Positions 1-11,798 of a DNA stretch of 64,000 nt are shown one piece after another; position 1 is the stretch's first letter, and every line of letters begins with the position of its first letter. A program made the position numbers and the translations under genes. The notes below the pieces were generated by a model, which saw only the letters and a list, made by a program, of their open reading frames with translations, was not told the DNA's origin and searched no databases. The stretch comes from Sabethes cyaneus (lineage: Eukaryota > Arthropoda > Insecta > Diptera > Culicidae): NCBI RefSeq assembly GCF_943734655.1, contig NC_071353.1:25778501-25842500 (forward strand), written 5' to 3'.

Positions 1-2236
1 TGTATGTGTACGTATATATTGTTCATTGGTTATCTCTACTGCGGTCGATGGTTATCGTGAAAGCTTGCGCTGTGACGCGCATAACGAACAACGCTTGCCA
101 AACGAACATTATGTGTTGTAGAGCGGCTATTTAATCGTTCACGAGATGCGAGCATCCACCAAACGCAAACATTCCAAACTATATTTTGTTTGTAATCAGG
201 AAAGCCATGCTGTCGGTGTCATATGCTTTCCTAGCCGGAAAAATTTCTTTTTCCATGCTGTTTTTACTAGTTTGTGGCATGTTCTGGCAATACGCTTGAC
301 GGTATGGTATTTCGTTTTGTATTTGTTTATGCTGTGCTTATGGTTGTTTACATCGTATTTATGGTAATTCCGTTGAAAATTGGTCAATAAAAGGTGGGCA
401 AAACATTCCAAGGTACGAGCAGCTTATCCGCTGCTCACGTTGATAATATATCAGAGACTGCTCAAAGCCCCACAAGATTGTCTTACGCTGATAGCGATAA
501 GGCGTATCTTAAGCTTTCAATCTTTTCGCATATGATTTTGCGATGTTCATTTGAAAAGTGCCTTCGGTATTTAATAAAAGGGGCGCCGCCAAAGCCGCCA
601 GTCCCATCAGCTCCATCAATCGATAAATTTAAGTGGCCAGCAGTGCAGGTTCCTAACGTACACCAGGCGCTGCACATGGCATCGTGGCATCGGGGAAATA
701 AACTAGCCAAACGGATGGCGGTGGAATTACACAGAGGTTGGTGCAATATGTGCCCGGTCGTAAATCGGCCAGGTTCTTGCATGCATCAATTTTTCATTGG
801 GCAAGTGAACGAGACAGGGAGACCGACCGCTAGCGTTTTGTACACATTTAGGTCGTCCGGTCTTGGGTGGAAATAGTGGCAACCACAATTATGCTTCAGC
901 AATAGTAGGTATGATGGCAATTGCTTCGACCTGCATGCTTGAATAATGAGTATGGAATAGAATAGCTCAGTTATTGGACAACAAAAACAACTTATCTAAA
1001 CGGATTGAAAGGATTTTATTTCTTAGTTCTTTCATTAACATTTCTAAATATAGCATTTTAATGTTAATATATAAGATGTCACCGTAAATTCACCAGCATG
1101 TTAACGCCACCAGATTCTTTTAGAATAAAAACCTGCAACAATTCGCGGGATGTCGTTGAAAGAAGTCATTGTGCTACCACACCCAATGTTTGATGAAACT
1201 GTTGAAAGACTCTGCGATGAAGGTCCTATGTTTATACAACATCCTGTAACAACAGCGTGGAAACCACTCGCTTTTACTTTTTGCTCTGTGGGTAGACACG
1301 CTTACATCAAAGAAACACGTAATAATTTCACCCGAATGCTTCATATGCAGTCACTATTTGTTTGTAACGTGCAGCCGCCCACGGTCTGTGCTTATTACGT
1401 GTCATTATTCATCAGGTGCTGCACTTTGCTCCACAAGTTGACCGGATCGGTCGACACGGAACTGGGGTGTGCTGTCGCACGCCCGCTGCGGTTTTGTTTT
1501 GAAGTGGCTACCCTCGAGGTTTGCAAAAGTTTTTTTTTCGAGACAACTAGAAATTTATCATTATATTCTGCACTCTTTCTCCAAAATGCAATCATTGATT
1601 AAATAACAGAAAAGTTTTCTTTCCTGAAAACGCGCCTGGTTCTCCAGTAGTGATAGCTTTCGATTTAATCGTTTGATAAGCCTTAGTTCAATATCACTGC
1701 AGTAGTGGTTGATTTCGGTGTCCGATGGCACCCTGACTGGCAGGCGGTAATCCACAATATGACCTTGCACCTTTATGAGAGTCCTATTCGTGAGCATTTT
1801 ATACACCTTCATCTGGAGCGGGTGTCATTCCAGTGCATTGTTATCGGGTACTGACGGTTTATAAACTTCCCGGCAGAGTAGATCATAAATGGTGAAATAT
1901 CTCCTCCCGGCTAAGTGCAGCTATGACTATGGTCGAAAGATTCGCCGTCAGCTCGAAGCGCTCGGCACAGCTTGCCGCACGTGTTTATCGATTATTTTCC
2001 TGCAGTCGACCTTCTGGCCAAGAAGGATTTGTGTTCGGTTTGACCACACGAGCATATGAGCGAGTGTGTAGCTATATCCGAGCGAGAAATGGAGCTCGGG
2101 ACAGCTGATAGTCGCCACTGCTTGTCAATATTTAAAGTTTTGCACTGAGGCGATATTAGTTTCACTTATATGCGTATAGTTTAAAGTGGACCATTTAGAT
2201 TTGGATAATTGTTAATGTAAAGTTTTGCTAATCTCA
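1..2236. other. No recognisable gene; a few unassigned open frames
   Basis: Nothing here could be assigned to a family. The longest open frames are 394-876 (+, 160 codons) and 1150-1602 (+, 150 codons). The first overlaps a GC-richer patch at about 580-860, where the minus strand is also open, which is typical of chance frames in GC-rich DNA. Neither shows a known motif, signal peptide or good splice context. A short segment at 1923-2108 is likewise open without recognisable content. Treated as intergenic or intronic sequence. Confidence 0.5.
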
Positions 2237-2239
2237 TTA

Positions 2240-3122
2240 GGGGCCATCCAGATACCACGTGGACAGAAAAAGACCAATTATCAACCCCCCCGTCCCCCTC
2301 CGTGGACAAGCGTGGACATTCCCTCAACCCCCACCCCCCTCCCCTGTTTGTCAACGTGGACATTTTTTTTTCTTATGTCAAATTTAACAAAACAGAAATG
2401 CATTGTTCTAAATATTGTTTTCAACTTGATTTATGCAGTATTTATCAAAAAGCTGACGTGAAAGGAAGCGCCAGTCTAAAGGCCGCGACACAATGCATAC
2501 GGCTTTTTAGGCGTTACGGAAATTTGAGTTTTTCCATGGATTTTCCGTCAACTTTCCGCAGCGTATTAAAATCCGTATGCAAGGTGTTAGGACCTTAATT
2601 CTTATGATCTTGTCTACTGCAAATTAATATCGACTGCAAGAAAGCTGACAGCTTGACTTTCGCTTGACGATTCTTCTCTGTCCAGAGTATCTTTATCCAG
2701 AACATCTCAGCTTGGCCGTCTACTTCAACGCAACACAAGACCTTTTCGACGCAATGTGATTCGTAAAATTTTTTGAAGGCGAAGCCTTTTGGAAAAAGGT
2801 TGTCGATGGAAGCCCTTTTTTTGGCGAGCTGCATTTGATTTTGAGGCAAAATGCAATCATTTGGCGCAAGTGCAACCTATGTGATAAATGAGTCACGTGA
2901 CTGGTGAATATTCGTGGATTCTTCCGTTACATTTATCATTTCACAAAGAAGGCAAGAGTTGTAAAAAAATTTCTTTTGCAGTTCTATTGAGTTGTTTCTA
3001 ATTTCTATTGCATGAAAAAAAACTTGTCCACGTGGACATTTTCCGTACCCACTTCCGTGGACAAGCGTGGACATTCCCCCCCCCCCCCCTCTAAGCTGTC
3101 CACGTGGTATGTGGATAGCCCC
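2240..3122. mobile_element. PIF/Harbinger-like MITE with GGGGC...GCCCC ends and TTA target duplication
   Basis: The left end reads GGGGCCATCCAGATACCACG and the right end, reverse complemented, GGGGCTATCCACATACCACG, continuing as GTGGACAG on both sides. The element is flanked by TTA at 2237-2239 and 3123-3125. A 3-bp TWA duplication with G-rich ends is typical of the PIF/Harbinger superfamily. The 883-bp interior has no transposase and carries repeated CGTGGACATT blocks beside C-rich runs near both ends. Superfamily assignment is inference from termini and duplication only. Confidence 0.75.
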
Positions 3123-3125
3123 TTA

Positions 3126-3927
3126 ATTCTTAATGGGTTCAATCTTATTTATTGGCGATGATTGTTTTCTTTTAACAACATCGAGATAAAAAAAACATAG
3201 TTAACACCAGTGGACCAAAATTGCTACTGTGTGGTGCATCATGTGTATAGAACTAGGACTTATAAAAGAGGCAACCTTGACTCGAAGTCTCACTCCAACT
3301 CTATTTATTCCGTTCCATTGCCTAAATGAGCTCTACCAATAAAACAATCTAGAAAACAAAATATTAGTGGCCATAATAAAACAGTCAGGCCATGTATAGT
3401 TCAGTTGACTGCGCTCGGGAATCTAAGAAGTCGGGAAGAAAACAAATCCAAAATTCACTAAAACGAAAAAAATTCCAGCGCACTTGTCTGCAGTTACGCT
3501 GACCATGATCAAACTGATGTCTGTGCTAGTAAAACACCTCGTTTTTAGGAAATTAACTGAAAGTAAGAAATGACAAAACATTATGCAAATTTGATTTATT
3601 TCTTTATAGAAGTCGATGCGATTTAGCGAATGATGCATCATCGACGGTACAAATAAGAGATGCTGTGTAAGTTTCAAGTTCAGCTGAGGATTGTTCAAAT
3701 CCATTTGAAGTTGCTTTGAAGTTGATTCCTCGGTTTTCCCATGTTAACTAGATCAATTAGAACATGCGTTACATTGCAGTAAATGTTTCTAGCCCCCTAT
3801 CAAATGTTTGATAGAAAAGTAAGTAGGTACAAATGAAACGGTTAAAATAATAGTAATGATGAAGTGAAACCGGCTTCTATCCTCAGTGCAGTGAACTGAT
3901 GTTATTGTGCCATATAACGGTATAAAC
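3126..3927. other. AT-rich spacer without recognisable genes
   Basis: Low-complexity AT-rich sequence between two mobile elements. A 93-codon minus frame at 3423-3704 has no recognisable motif and no splice context, and is taken as chance. Confidence 0.4.
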
Positions 3928-3929
3928 TA

Positions 3930-4681
3930 CACTAGAATCTCTTTTTACGTCCATTCATTTTACATGATTTTGTTTTACGTCCACTTTTTACGTCCGAAGT
4001 TTGAATTAATGTCCTCTCGTTTTACGTCCAAAATTTGAATTAACGTCCTCTTTTTTACGTCCGAAATCTGAAATAACGTCCTCTCGTTTTACGTCCGAAA
4101 TTTGAATTAACGTCATCGTCAAAAATTATCAGGCGGTCTTAAAAAATTCGAAATAACGTCTTTTTTAACGTTCAAAATTTAAATTAACGTACTCTTTCTT
4201 TACGTGCAAAATATGAATTAACGTCCTCACGTTTTACGTCCAAAATTTGTATTAACGTCATCGTCAAAAATCATCAGGCGATCATAGAAAATTCGCAATA
4301 ATGTCTTTTTTTAATATCCAAAATTCGATTGACGCCCTCTTTTTTTACGTCCAAAATTTGAATTAACGTCCTCTCGTTTTACGTCCAAAATTTGAATTAA
4401 CGTCCTCTCCTTTTACGTCCGTAATTTGAATTAACGTCCTCTCGTTTTACGTCCAAAATTTGAAATAACTTCATCGTCAAAAATCATCAGGTGGTCTTAG
4501 AAAATTCGAAATAACGTCTTTTTTAACGTCCAAAATTTCAATTAACGTCCTCTTTTTTTACGTCCAAAATTTGAATTAACGTCCTCTCGTTTTACGTCCA
4601 AAATTTGAATTAACGTCATCTTTTTTTACGACCGATTTTTTTACGTCCCCCCCATAGTGGACGTAAAACGTGATTTGAATG
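3930..4681. mobile_element. TA-flanked MITE with an interior minisatellite of TACGTCC units
   Basis: Imperfect inverted ends start CACTAGAATCTCTTTTTACG on the left and CATTCAAATCACGTTTTACG on the right strand, matching at about 20 of the first 26 positions. They are flanked by TA at 3928-3929 and 4682-4683, as in Tc1/mariner-type MITEs. Nearly the whole interior is a tandem array whose unit contains the same TTTTTACGTCC found in the termini. No protein-coding capacity is present. Element status is supported by ends plus TA duplication; superfamily is inferred. Confidence 0.7.
3946..4655 (+). repeat. Minisatellite of about 34-bp units with a higher-order block
   Basis: The basic unit runs TTTTACGTCC, then AAAATTTGAATTAACGTCCT, then CTCG, about 34 bp, with small length changes in the T run. 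A longer variant containing ATCGTCAAAAATCATCAGG and then AAAATTCGAAATAACGTC recurs near 4110, 4257 and 4472, giving an irregular higher-order pattern. Units differ by scattered point changes, so the array is old or diversifying. Confidence 0.85.
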
Positions 4682-4683
4682 TA

Positions 4684-5620
4684 CAACAGTTTCTGCTCTT
4701 CAAGCCGCTTCTTGGTTTCAATAAGGCCATTACAAATATTGTATAAAGTTTATGTCCTTCCGATGTTGGGCCACTGAAGGGGGTGGGGAGGGGGGTTGAA
4801 AAAAAAAACAAAGAGATTTCTTCAATCAGGCCAAAAATATTGATTTTAGGCATTTTTACTTAAAGTTTAAACGTGAAAACCAAATCTATTCTTGCTTTTA
4901 ATATATACGTTATTATTTTCCATGCAAACTCTACGAAAAAAAGACAAAAACGAAAGAATTTTTTTCGGCCGATTTTCGAAAATTCCATTGTTTGAATTTC
5001 CATTTCTGTTTCGTGCTAGAGGCGTTAACTCAACTCGTACACTCATTTTTCGAGTTTTTCAGGCTATAGGGACCTCAGACAATTTATTTTGTAAAAAAAA
5101 TCATCTCATATCCAACAAATTATTTTTTTGCCCCCCGATTTTTCAAGCCAATTTCCAAGGAAGGGCTGAAAAAAACTTTAAAAATTATTTCCAATTGCCT
5201 AATGGTTACTTTAAATAATTGAACATTTAAACCTCGGCTGTTGCAGGAGCCGTCTCAAAACAGTGACGCTTGGTTAATAGTCAACATAAAAGAATCGATC
5301 CTGAACTGATGACCTGCAGCACGTCAGAGAGATTCGAGAACAGTTCTAACCGTTACGTTTCAATCTTACCGTAGAAATTGATTCAACAATTACGAACCGA
5401 AACCAATAGTAGGGAAGACAGTAGAGATCCAATGTTTTCCGAGATTTGCTAGTAGAATTTCGTGACCAACTCAATCAAACACAGCTTTCATATTAGTGTA
5501 CCACTCGTCGGGCTTTAGCATTCAACAGATTGAAGTGAATTTAACTGAATTAGTTTTAGTCAGCCGTGCTGACATGATAAACAGTGTTTGAAGCTTTGTA
5601 GTTTTCTTATAAACAAGAAA
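4684..5620. other. AT-rich spacer without recognisable genes
   Basis: Contains homopolymer runs (poly-G and poly-A near 4780-4810) and a 108-codon plus frame at 4892-5218 rich in Phe and Lys, as expected from AT-rich noncoding DNA. No family could be recognised. Confidence 0.4.
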
Positions 5621-5622
5621 TA

Positions 5623-5977
5623 CACTGAAGTCGCTTTTTACGCGACTATTTTTACGCGAATTTCGGAATTTACGCAGTTTTTTACGCGAATTTCGGAATT
5701 TACGCGGTTTTTTTCCGCGATTTTCGGTATTTACGCGGTTTTTACGCGATTTTCGGAATTTACGCGGATGTGCTCAAAACGTCTATTTTTTCACGAAACG
5801 TTGAAATCCACGAAGTTTTTTTACGCGAAATTTTGGTTTTTTAACGCGAATTTTGGAATTCACGCGGTTTTTTTTACGCGAATTTCGGAATTTACGCGGT
5901 TTTTTACGCGAAGTTTGGCATTTACGCGGTTTTGATTTACGCGGGACGTATCCTTCGCGTAGAAAGCGACTTGAGTG
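5623..5977. mobile_element. TA-flanked MITE with an interior minisatellite of TTTACGCG units
   Basis: The left end is CACTGAAGTCGCTTTTTACG and the right end, reverse complemented, is CACTCAAGTCGCTTTCTACG; they differ at two positions in 20. TA flanks both sides (5621-5622, 5978-5979). The interior repeats a 26-30 bp unit of the type TTTTTACGCGAATTTCGGAA then TTTACGCGG, so the unit carries the TTTTTACGCG of the termini. It resembles the element at 3930-4681 in overall plan but has a different unit. A partial relative lies at 62645-62955 in opposite orientation. Confidence 0.8.
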
Positions 5978-6493
5978 TATAACGTATTCTTCCTTCTACT
6001 TCCAAGTATCAATTTATGGTACCGACTTTGAAGACCTGGTTTCGAGAAAAACGGCGTTGAAGTTTTTATTTTAAGTTTTATGTTTTTATGCGCGGTACAA
6101 ATAGCTGTAACTTTGTCATTTTTTGGAATTCATCCAAACGGTTTCAAACACATATGCTCAAAATGTTAATCTTTCGATATGATCAATAAAAAAAATTCGA
6201 TTTTTTTAAATTGAAAAAGTGCTATGCCCCCTTAAGTTTTCTATTACCCTTCAAAAGCCTTTCAACACCAAGTTTGAACTGCTAATAAAACTTACGAGAT
6301 CCGCACAACTTTTTGACTGCAGCTCTAAAAACGTTATAGTTATGGTCCACTCAGAAGATTTTTATAACCTCTTTAAAATTAAGGTTATAAGCTAAAGTAA
6401 TCAGCTCTGTTAAATGGAAAAAAATCGATTATTTTTTGCTACTTGACTGCAACCGCTATAATTTAATGAAGCTTTTTACTATAAAAGGCTATA

Positions 6494-7022
6494 AAAGGTG
6501 GAGGAGCGTTGTGTGAGGAATAATGGTAGACTGGGTGATTTTGCGTAACTTCAATTGCGTTCAATGTGAGATTATCTGATACAGTAATGTTCCGATTTTG
6601 TCAGCCCTATGAAAGTACCCTAATTTCGACGCCAAATTTCTCACAAGAAGGCATCATTTTATTCAAAAACTCTCCCCAGGGAATCAGTATAGTTTCAAGC
6701 AGGCTGAAAAGTTTTATAAATCAGGTTTAAAAGGACAAAAGTTAAACAAAACTTAAAGGCTGACAAAATCGGGATAAAAAGCTGATAAAATCGGGGGCAG
6801 ACAAAATCGGGAGCTGACAAAATCGGAACATTACTGTAAAGGGTGTCGTGTACTGATAGTTTAATTGTCAAAACATTTGGGCGCAAACCGAAAGAGTGTG
6901 GATTAGAGTACCACTCAGTAATTGAACTACGCAATATATTTCCTCACATCGAAGCCTCACATCGAAGTTTCGCAGTATCATCCAGTCTACCATTTTTCCT
7001 CACTAAACGTTCCTCTACCTTT
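6494..7022. mobile_element. Outer inverted-repeat element containing a nested MITE
   Basis: The left arm at about 6494-6570 (AAAGGTGGAGGAGCG then GTGTGAGGAATAATGGTAGA) matches the reverse complement of about 6945-7022 (AAAGGTAGAGGAACG then TTTAGTGAGGAAAAATGGTA) over about 75 bp with scattered changes and small gaps. A smaller element at 6582-6836 lies between the arms. Clear target duplications were not found, so exact ends are uncertain. No coding sequence. Confidence 0.6.
6582..6836. mobile_element. Tc1/mariner- or pogo-like MITE, 24-bp perfect terminal repeats
   Basis: The termini are perfect inverted repeats beginning CAGTAATGTTCCGATTTTGT and continuing CAGC. TA lies on each side (6580-6581, 6837-6838). 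A CAGT start with TA duplication fits Tc1/mariner or pogo-derived MITEs. The 255-bp body is AT-rich with subterminal variants of the TGACAAAATCGG motif. Nested in the larger inverted-repeat element at 6494-7022, so it inserted later. Confidence 0.85.
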
Positions 7023-10000
7023 AATATAAAAAAATGATTTACGTTGGACCGCGACAGAGTCAAAGACAAGTAAAACGAAAAAAAAGCTATAAAGCATAAA
7101 GCTTGTTGTGGAAAAAAGTTAAATCGGCAAGCTAGCCTAAAATTATATACCTAAACAACAGGAAAAGTTAAACTTTTACCGTCAAACCATCCTGATCGAT
7201 TTGGTTTATAGCGACCATCATTAAAGTTTGTGTAATTGTGTAGCATATGCGCATTAAATTTTATCGTGCACATTGGAATAATAGGTGGCGAAAATCAATG
7301 CGCTATCGAAATTGTGCAATTTTTGTAAACCGTTGTTTAAATATAATATTTAAAAACAGAGGTAGTGTTTAATACCTCAATAAAAACTTTATGAAATTGT
7401 AACAAAGCAAAGGGGATTCAAAATTGTTACCTGGGCTGGAACGGACGACCAAACTGCTTAAAATTTCGTAGGAGACCGCGTCTGGAATATAAAACTGCCA
7501 GTGAAGGCTCCGGAAACCTCGTGTTTTGGTCTTGATCTTTATAATAAGGTCAAGCATTTGATAATTTTATAACGTTTGTTTTTTTACAATCGACGGAGGG
7601 AAAGGTACAAACAGAACAAAATAATGAAACAAAGGTGTTTATAGTATCCAAACAGAGTGGAACAAGACGTGAATGGAAAAGAGCGAAAAATCGGTGAAGG
7701 GAGAGTCGTTGAAGCAATGCTTATAAAGTATGTGAATCGTTCGAATCCGTTTATAATTAGCTCTCACTATAGCTTGATTCGATCAGCGGATCCCCCAGCT
7801 TGGGTGAAGAGGAACGGTCCAAAGCATGTTGGTTACCCTACTTGGCGCTGCTATTTAGTTCGATGATGGCCAATCTGCGGCCCGCGGACTGATTGGAGGG
7901 ATGGTTAAAGTTGAGTTGAGCAATGGTCCAGTTTAGTCGTGATGCCATGTACATGTTGTGGAGCTGAATGCTTTGGTGAATCTTGGGTAATGATAGTTGA
8001 GTAATGGTAATAGTAATAGTCACAAGTCATTGCGGCCCACGACGTTTCTGAGCAAATCTGATTTGGCCCGCACCATACCTACGCTTGGGTACCAGCGATT
8101 TAGTTTATTACGATCGCAACGGGAAACAGTTCAATCACCAAAAAAGTATAGTACGTTCTTGTCAAACCGTCTTCCGCTTAACGCAATGAAGTCGTAATAA
8201 CGAACTAATTCGATCTGAAGTCCACGAACGTTTTGGTATAAAACACAGCCCATAAAAGTTCAAGAATCTGATGACAATAGCAGGAAAATGCAGGAATCAA
8301 AAACGGTGAATACCCCCATGCTAAAGAACATCTAAATTGCTATACTCAATGTGCCCATTGTTGTGATCTACATAAGCATAGATCCATTTCCACTAAACGA
8401 TCATTGACGGAGAATGAAAATGCATATTTATGATTTAGCGATTTCGAAGGGCAATTAGCAAGAACGGCAATCAGCATCAGACGATGAGTAATTGTCAAGT
8501 GCAAGATATTTGCTCACACTAGATAGTACTTCTTGAAACCCCAATACATGACCAGAACAACTGTAGAACGATGGGTACACACAAAAGAACGACTTATTTG
8601 GTTCGTCCTGAGCTAAAACCAATATACACTCTAAAACTGGGTTTCCCCCGTTTGGTTTCCTACACTTCATACGCACCCAAAATCAAGCTTTCACTAAAGT
8701 CAAGAGCTTTGAATTTCAAGGGTGGATCTAAGTCGATTTTAAAGGAAACGAAGGGGAATGAACAAGCATATTTTTCTTCGGAAACGACTTTATAATGTCG
8801 GGATTGTTATCGATTTTGATACTAGCTTTGCTCGTTGGCGAAACAAATCCAGAAATATTTCGCAAATAATTGGGATAAAATATTAGAGCAGACAAACCGA
8901 ACGAATAAGAGAAGTGGTCAGAAAATAAATAACCTTAACATGTTCTGCAGTCTAAAAAAAGTTTCGTAATTTATCACAGCTAAAAAACAATAGTTCTTCA
9001 ATCAGTGCATAGAACCCGTAGAATATTGCTGAATCATATACCTTTCATCAAATCCCAGTAATAATAATAATCACAAATTGGAGTTTGATATCGATTTTGT
9101 ATACTAAACTAAATCTAATCACATAAAAACAAATCAAATATAAGCCACGAATTACAAGTTCATAACTAACTAACCATCGCTACTAAACCATCGCAAAAAC
9201 TCTTCAGCAAAGGGACGAAAAACCCTCATTGTCATTCGTGTTCCCAACTTCAACTCGACGACGGAAAGACGAAAAAACGACTGCATTAACAAAGAAAGAA
9301 AGAAAATTTACTGCTTATCATAAAACGTCTCGCCAGTCTACCAGCGGCAAACCCAGTCGAACATTTTCATCAACTTTTTTGCCAAGTTTCACCTTTTTTT
9401 TGCCTTATTCAACCGAGCCGACCGGCCTGTCACGGCATCCGATTCGTGACGATGCCTGCACGGTTGTATCCTGTACAGCCGCCGCCAGCCAGCAGTGTGG
9501 TGGATAAAGACGACGAAATTATCGATTGAACCAGCTGCTGCTGCTGCTGCTGTTGGTGGTACTGCTGCTACTCAAGGATATCCTTGCAAGGCTGCCACAA
9601 ACAAGTCGACAGTTTATAACTGCAAAAGGAAGTAGGATATTTTCCATCGGATTTAAAACGGCCTGACTCAGCTGATTTTAATATCTTCAAACACCGTGTG
9701 TGCTGTGCGATGGTACAACATTCATGTCTTGTATGGAACTGTTTGTACAGTTGATTAATCGAAACTCTTACGAAATACTTTTGCTGCAGTGCTTACTCGG
9801 CTTCGGTCGGCTCCAGCGAAGGGAAACGCAGTTTTTGTTTTATTAATAGCTGATGAAGTATGACGGTAAATGGCAACCGGATAATTGGTCGCGATGCGGC
9901 GGGTTACGAGTTTCCATTTGGCTTTATGCGACCTGTCATGAAGGCCATAATAAATTTGCGGACGAAACGCCTAAACTACAACAGCTGAGACGGAGGAATA

Positions 10001-10406
10001 AAAGTAGTGAGTTGAACAAAAAAAAAACTCTGCAATGTTTCCATAAATAGAGTTAGTACTATCACGGTGTCTACCAGTGTAACTGATAAAATTCCTGTAG
10101 TGAATGATTTCCGTCAAATGCTGTCGGTGAATGATTGATCACTTTACAGAGAAAATGATAATTATATTATAGAGGGATAACAAACCTTTCCACAGTTGTT
10201 CGCACTATCTATTAAAAATATGATTCTTTCATATGTTATTATTATGTTTAAATTATCAAAACGCTCAATATCCATATTTTCTACGCTATTTTCAGGCGCT
10301 TTCTAAACATCGATATTAATCAGTGATGATTTTTATAAAAAACTAGAAAATCTGCGAATAAAATTTCTATGTCTGTGAGATTATTCATTAAATCTCGAAA
10401 CCAAAA
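7023..10406. other. Long stretch without recognisable genes; small CTG run
   Basis: Mostly AT-rich noncoding sequence. A CTG trinucleotide run lies at 9535-9552, followed by further CTG and GGT triplets to about 9570. Open frames at 7657-7866, 8455-8795, 9229-9507 and 9853-10050 have no family resemblance. The 9229-9570 part is less AT-rich and could be an untranslated exon, but no convincing splice pair was identified. Confidence 0.4.
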
Positions 10407-11798
10407 TGTTGGCCACCCTTAGTTGGCCTCGCATCTTCACTCAGTTACAGTTATACATACAATTACAGTTATTTACTTAACACTATTTGTCGAATTAGCA
10501 GCTGTTTCGTAACCGTAACGAAATAAGTTGGTGCTTCAACCCGCCTCTGGCTCCCCATATGGGCGGTAGCTGGGAGCAGCTGATTCGGGGTGTGAAAAAA
10601 AAATTCATGGCCATCTGTCCCTTGAGAAAACCATCCGAAGAGATGGTACTGCGGAGCATGCTCACGGAAGTGGAAGCTACTCTTAATTCCCATGTGCCCA
10701 TCGGCGACGATTCGTCACCAGCACTGACACCAAATAAAATCTTAGTGGAGTTGTCTGATGATTCGAAACCCTTCACTTAATTGGATGAAAGCAGTGTATT
10801 CTGAAAACAAAACTGGCGTACATCCGAAGCGTTGACCAACCAGTTCAGGAAGCGCTGGTTATCGGACTATCTTCCCGATATCACAAAACGGACGAAATAG
10901 TTTGTCGATACGAAGCCGATTGTGCTAGATGATGCGCTGGTCATCGTAGACTCCAACCTGCCCAGGAACTGTTGGGCAGAAGGTAAGATCATCGCAACTC
11001 ATCCCAGCAAGGACGGTCGAGTCCGATCAGCTACAGTTAGAACCGTAAGCAACGTCTTTGATTTCCCGCGTTCAAAAACTTGCAGTTCTGGGCGTATGAC
11101 GTGGAGGAGAGCAAGACGAACAGGCATTCGGCTTTCCCGGAAGAAGTGTTGGCTACCCCTAGTTGGTTTCGCATCTTCACTCTCCAATAACCCCCTCAGT
11201 TAATCGATCAACATCAACTTTGCATCGAGATCGATGATATTCGCAGCTGTCAGCGACGACGTGGCAAGTCTGTCATCGATGCGGTGAATCAAAACAAAAA
11301 CATTAGACGGACAGATTTGCAAGCTGCTGGTTATTTCGTGAAATATTTTATAACTAATTTGGATTACTACTAAAGTTTATATACGCTAAATTACAGTCAG
11401 AAAGTATACATTCAATTACAGTTATTTGCTTAATACTATTTATTCCTCTTTTTCCCGCCGCTGTTTCATATTGTTTTTCTGTCAATTAATTTCATCTTGA
11501 ATTTGTTTATTATTTTATCATCACAGTTTTCACTTCCGAATTCTTGTTTTTTTTCGCTCTTTTCTTTATGTTTTTCCACTCATTTCCGTTTTTGCTGTTC
11601 TATTCTATTCGCGAAAGACAAAACTATTTCTTTTTGCAGGCAGGCTTCATTCAGGCTGTTTGTTTCAAAAAAATCAGAATAATAAATAGCAGGATGAGAA
11701 GAAAAAGTTTCATCTCCTTTGGAAAGAATTCCTAGGTTCATTTGTCATCGTATACCCCTGTGCCTCGATCGTTGCTAGAACCGAACTTTTTCCGACAT
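10407..11798 (+). mobile_element. Degenerate Bel-Pao LTR retrotransposon remnant
   Basis: Two related blocks begin TGTTGGC(C/T)ACCC(T/C)TAG at 10407 and 11147. Both continue CGCATCTTCACTC and later AATTACAGTTATTT, the second after an extra stretch of about 200 bp. TGTTG is a typical Bel-Pao LTR start. Between them lies the integrase end and following domain of a Bel-Pao polyprotein. The first block runs directly into integrase sequence, so gag, protease and RT are missing, presumably through internal deletion. A CCGACA near 11793-11798 could be the LTR 3' end. No matching target duplication was seen. Confidence 0.6.
10500..11130 (+). pseudogene. Bel-Pao integrase C-terminal region and DUF5641-like domain, broken
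   Basis: The plus strand near 10530-10780 encodes WCFNPPLAPHMGGSWEQLIR followed by GVKKKFMAICP and ALTPNKIL. This is the hallmark end of Bel-Pao integrase (normally FNPP.APHFGG.WERLI and LTPNHFL). After stop codons and small lesions at about 10778-10915, frame 10922-11070 encodes LVIVDSNLPRNCWAEGKI and DGRVRSATVRT. That matches the domain after integrase in Bel-Pao polyproteins (family pattern ..DNLPR..W..G.V...G.DG.VR...V.T). In an intact element integrase joins cDNA to host DNA. Here frameshifts and stops make it a fossil. Confidence 0.85.

Noticed and set aside
394..876. 160-codon open frame as a gene
   Set aside because: No motif, no splice or promoter support, and the opposite strand is equally open in the GC-rich part.
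1150..1602. 150-codon open frame as a gene
   Set aside because: No recognisable family, unusual composition and an AT-rich context; likely chance.
3946..4655. CRISPR-like array of short direct repeats
   Set aside because: The units are contiguous without unique spacers, vary by point change, and sit within TA-flanked inverted repeats in eukaryotic DNA.
5588..5935. 115-codon frame with a repeated FTRISEFTRFF-type pattern
   Set aside because: The pattern is simply translation of the TTTACGCG minisatellite; the inverse copy at 62655-63024 gives the same artefact.
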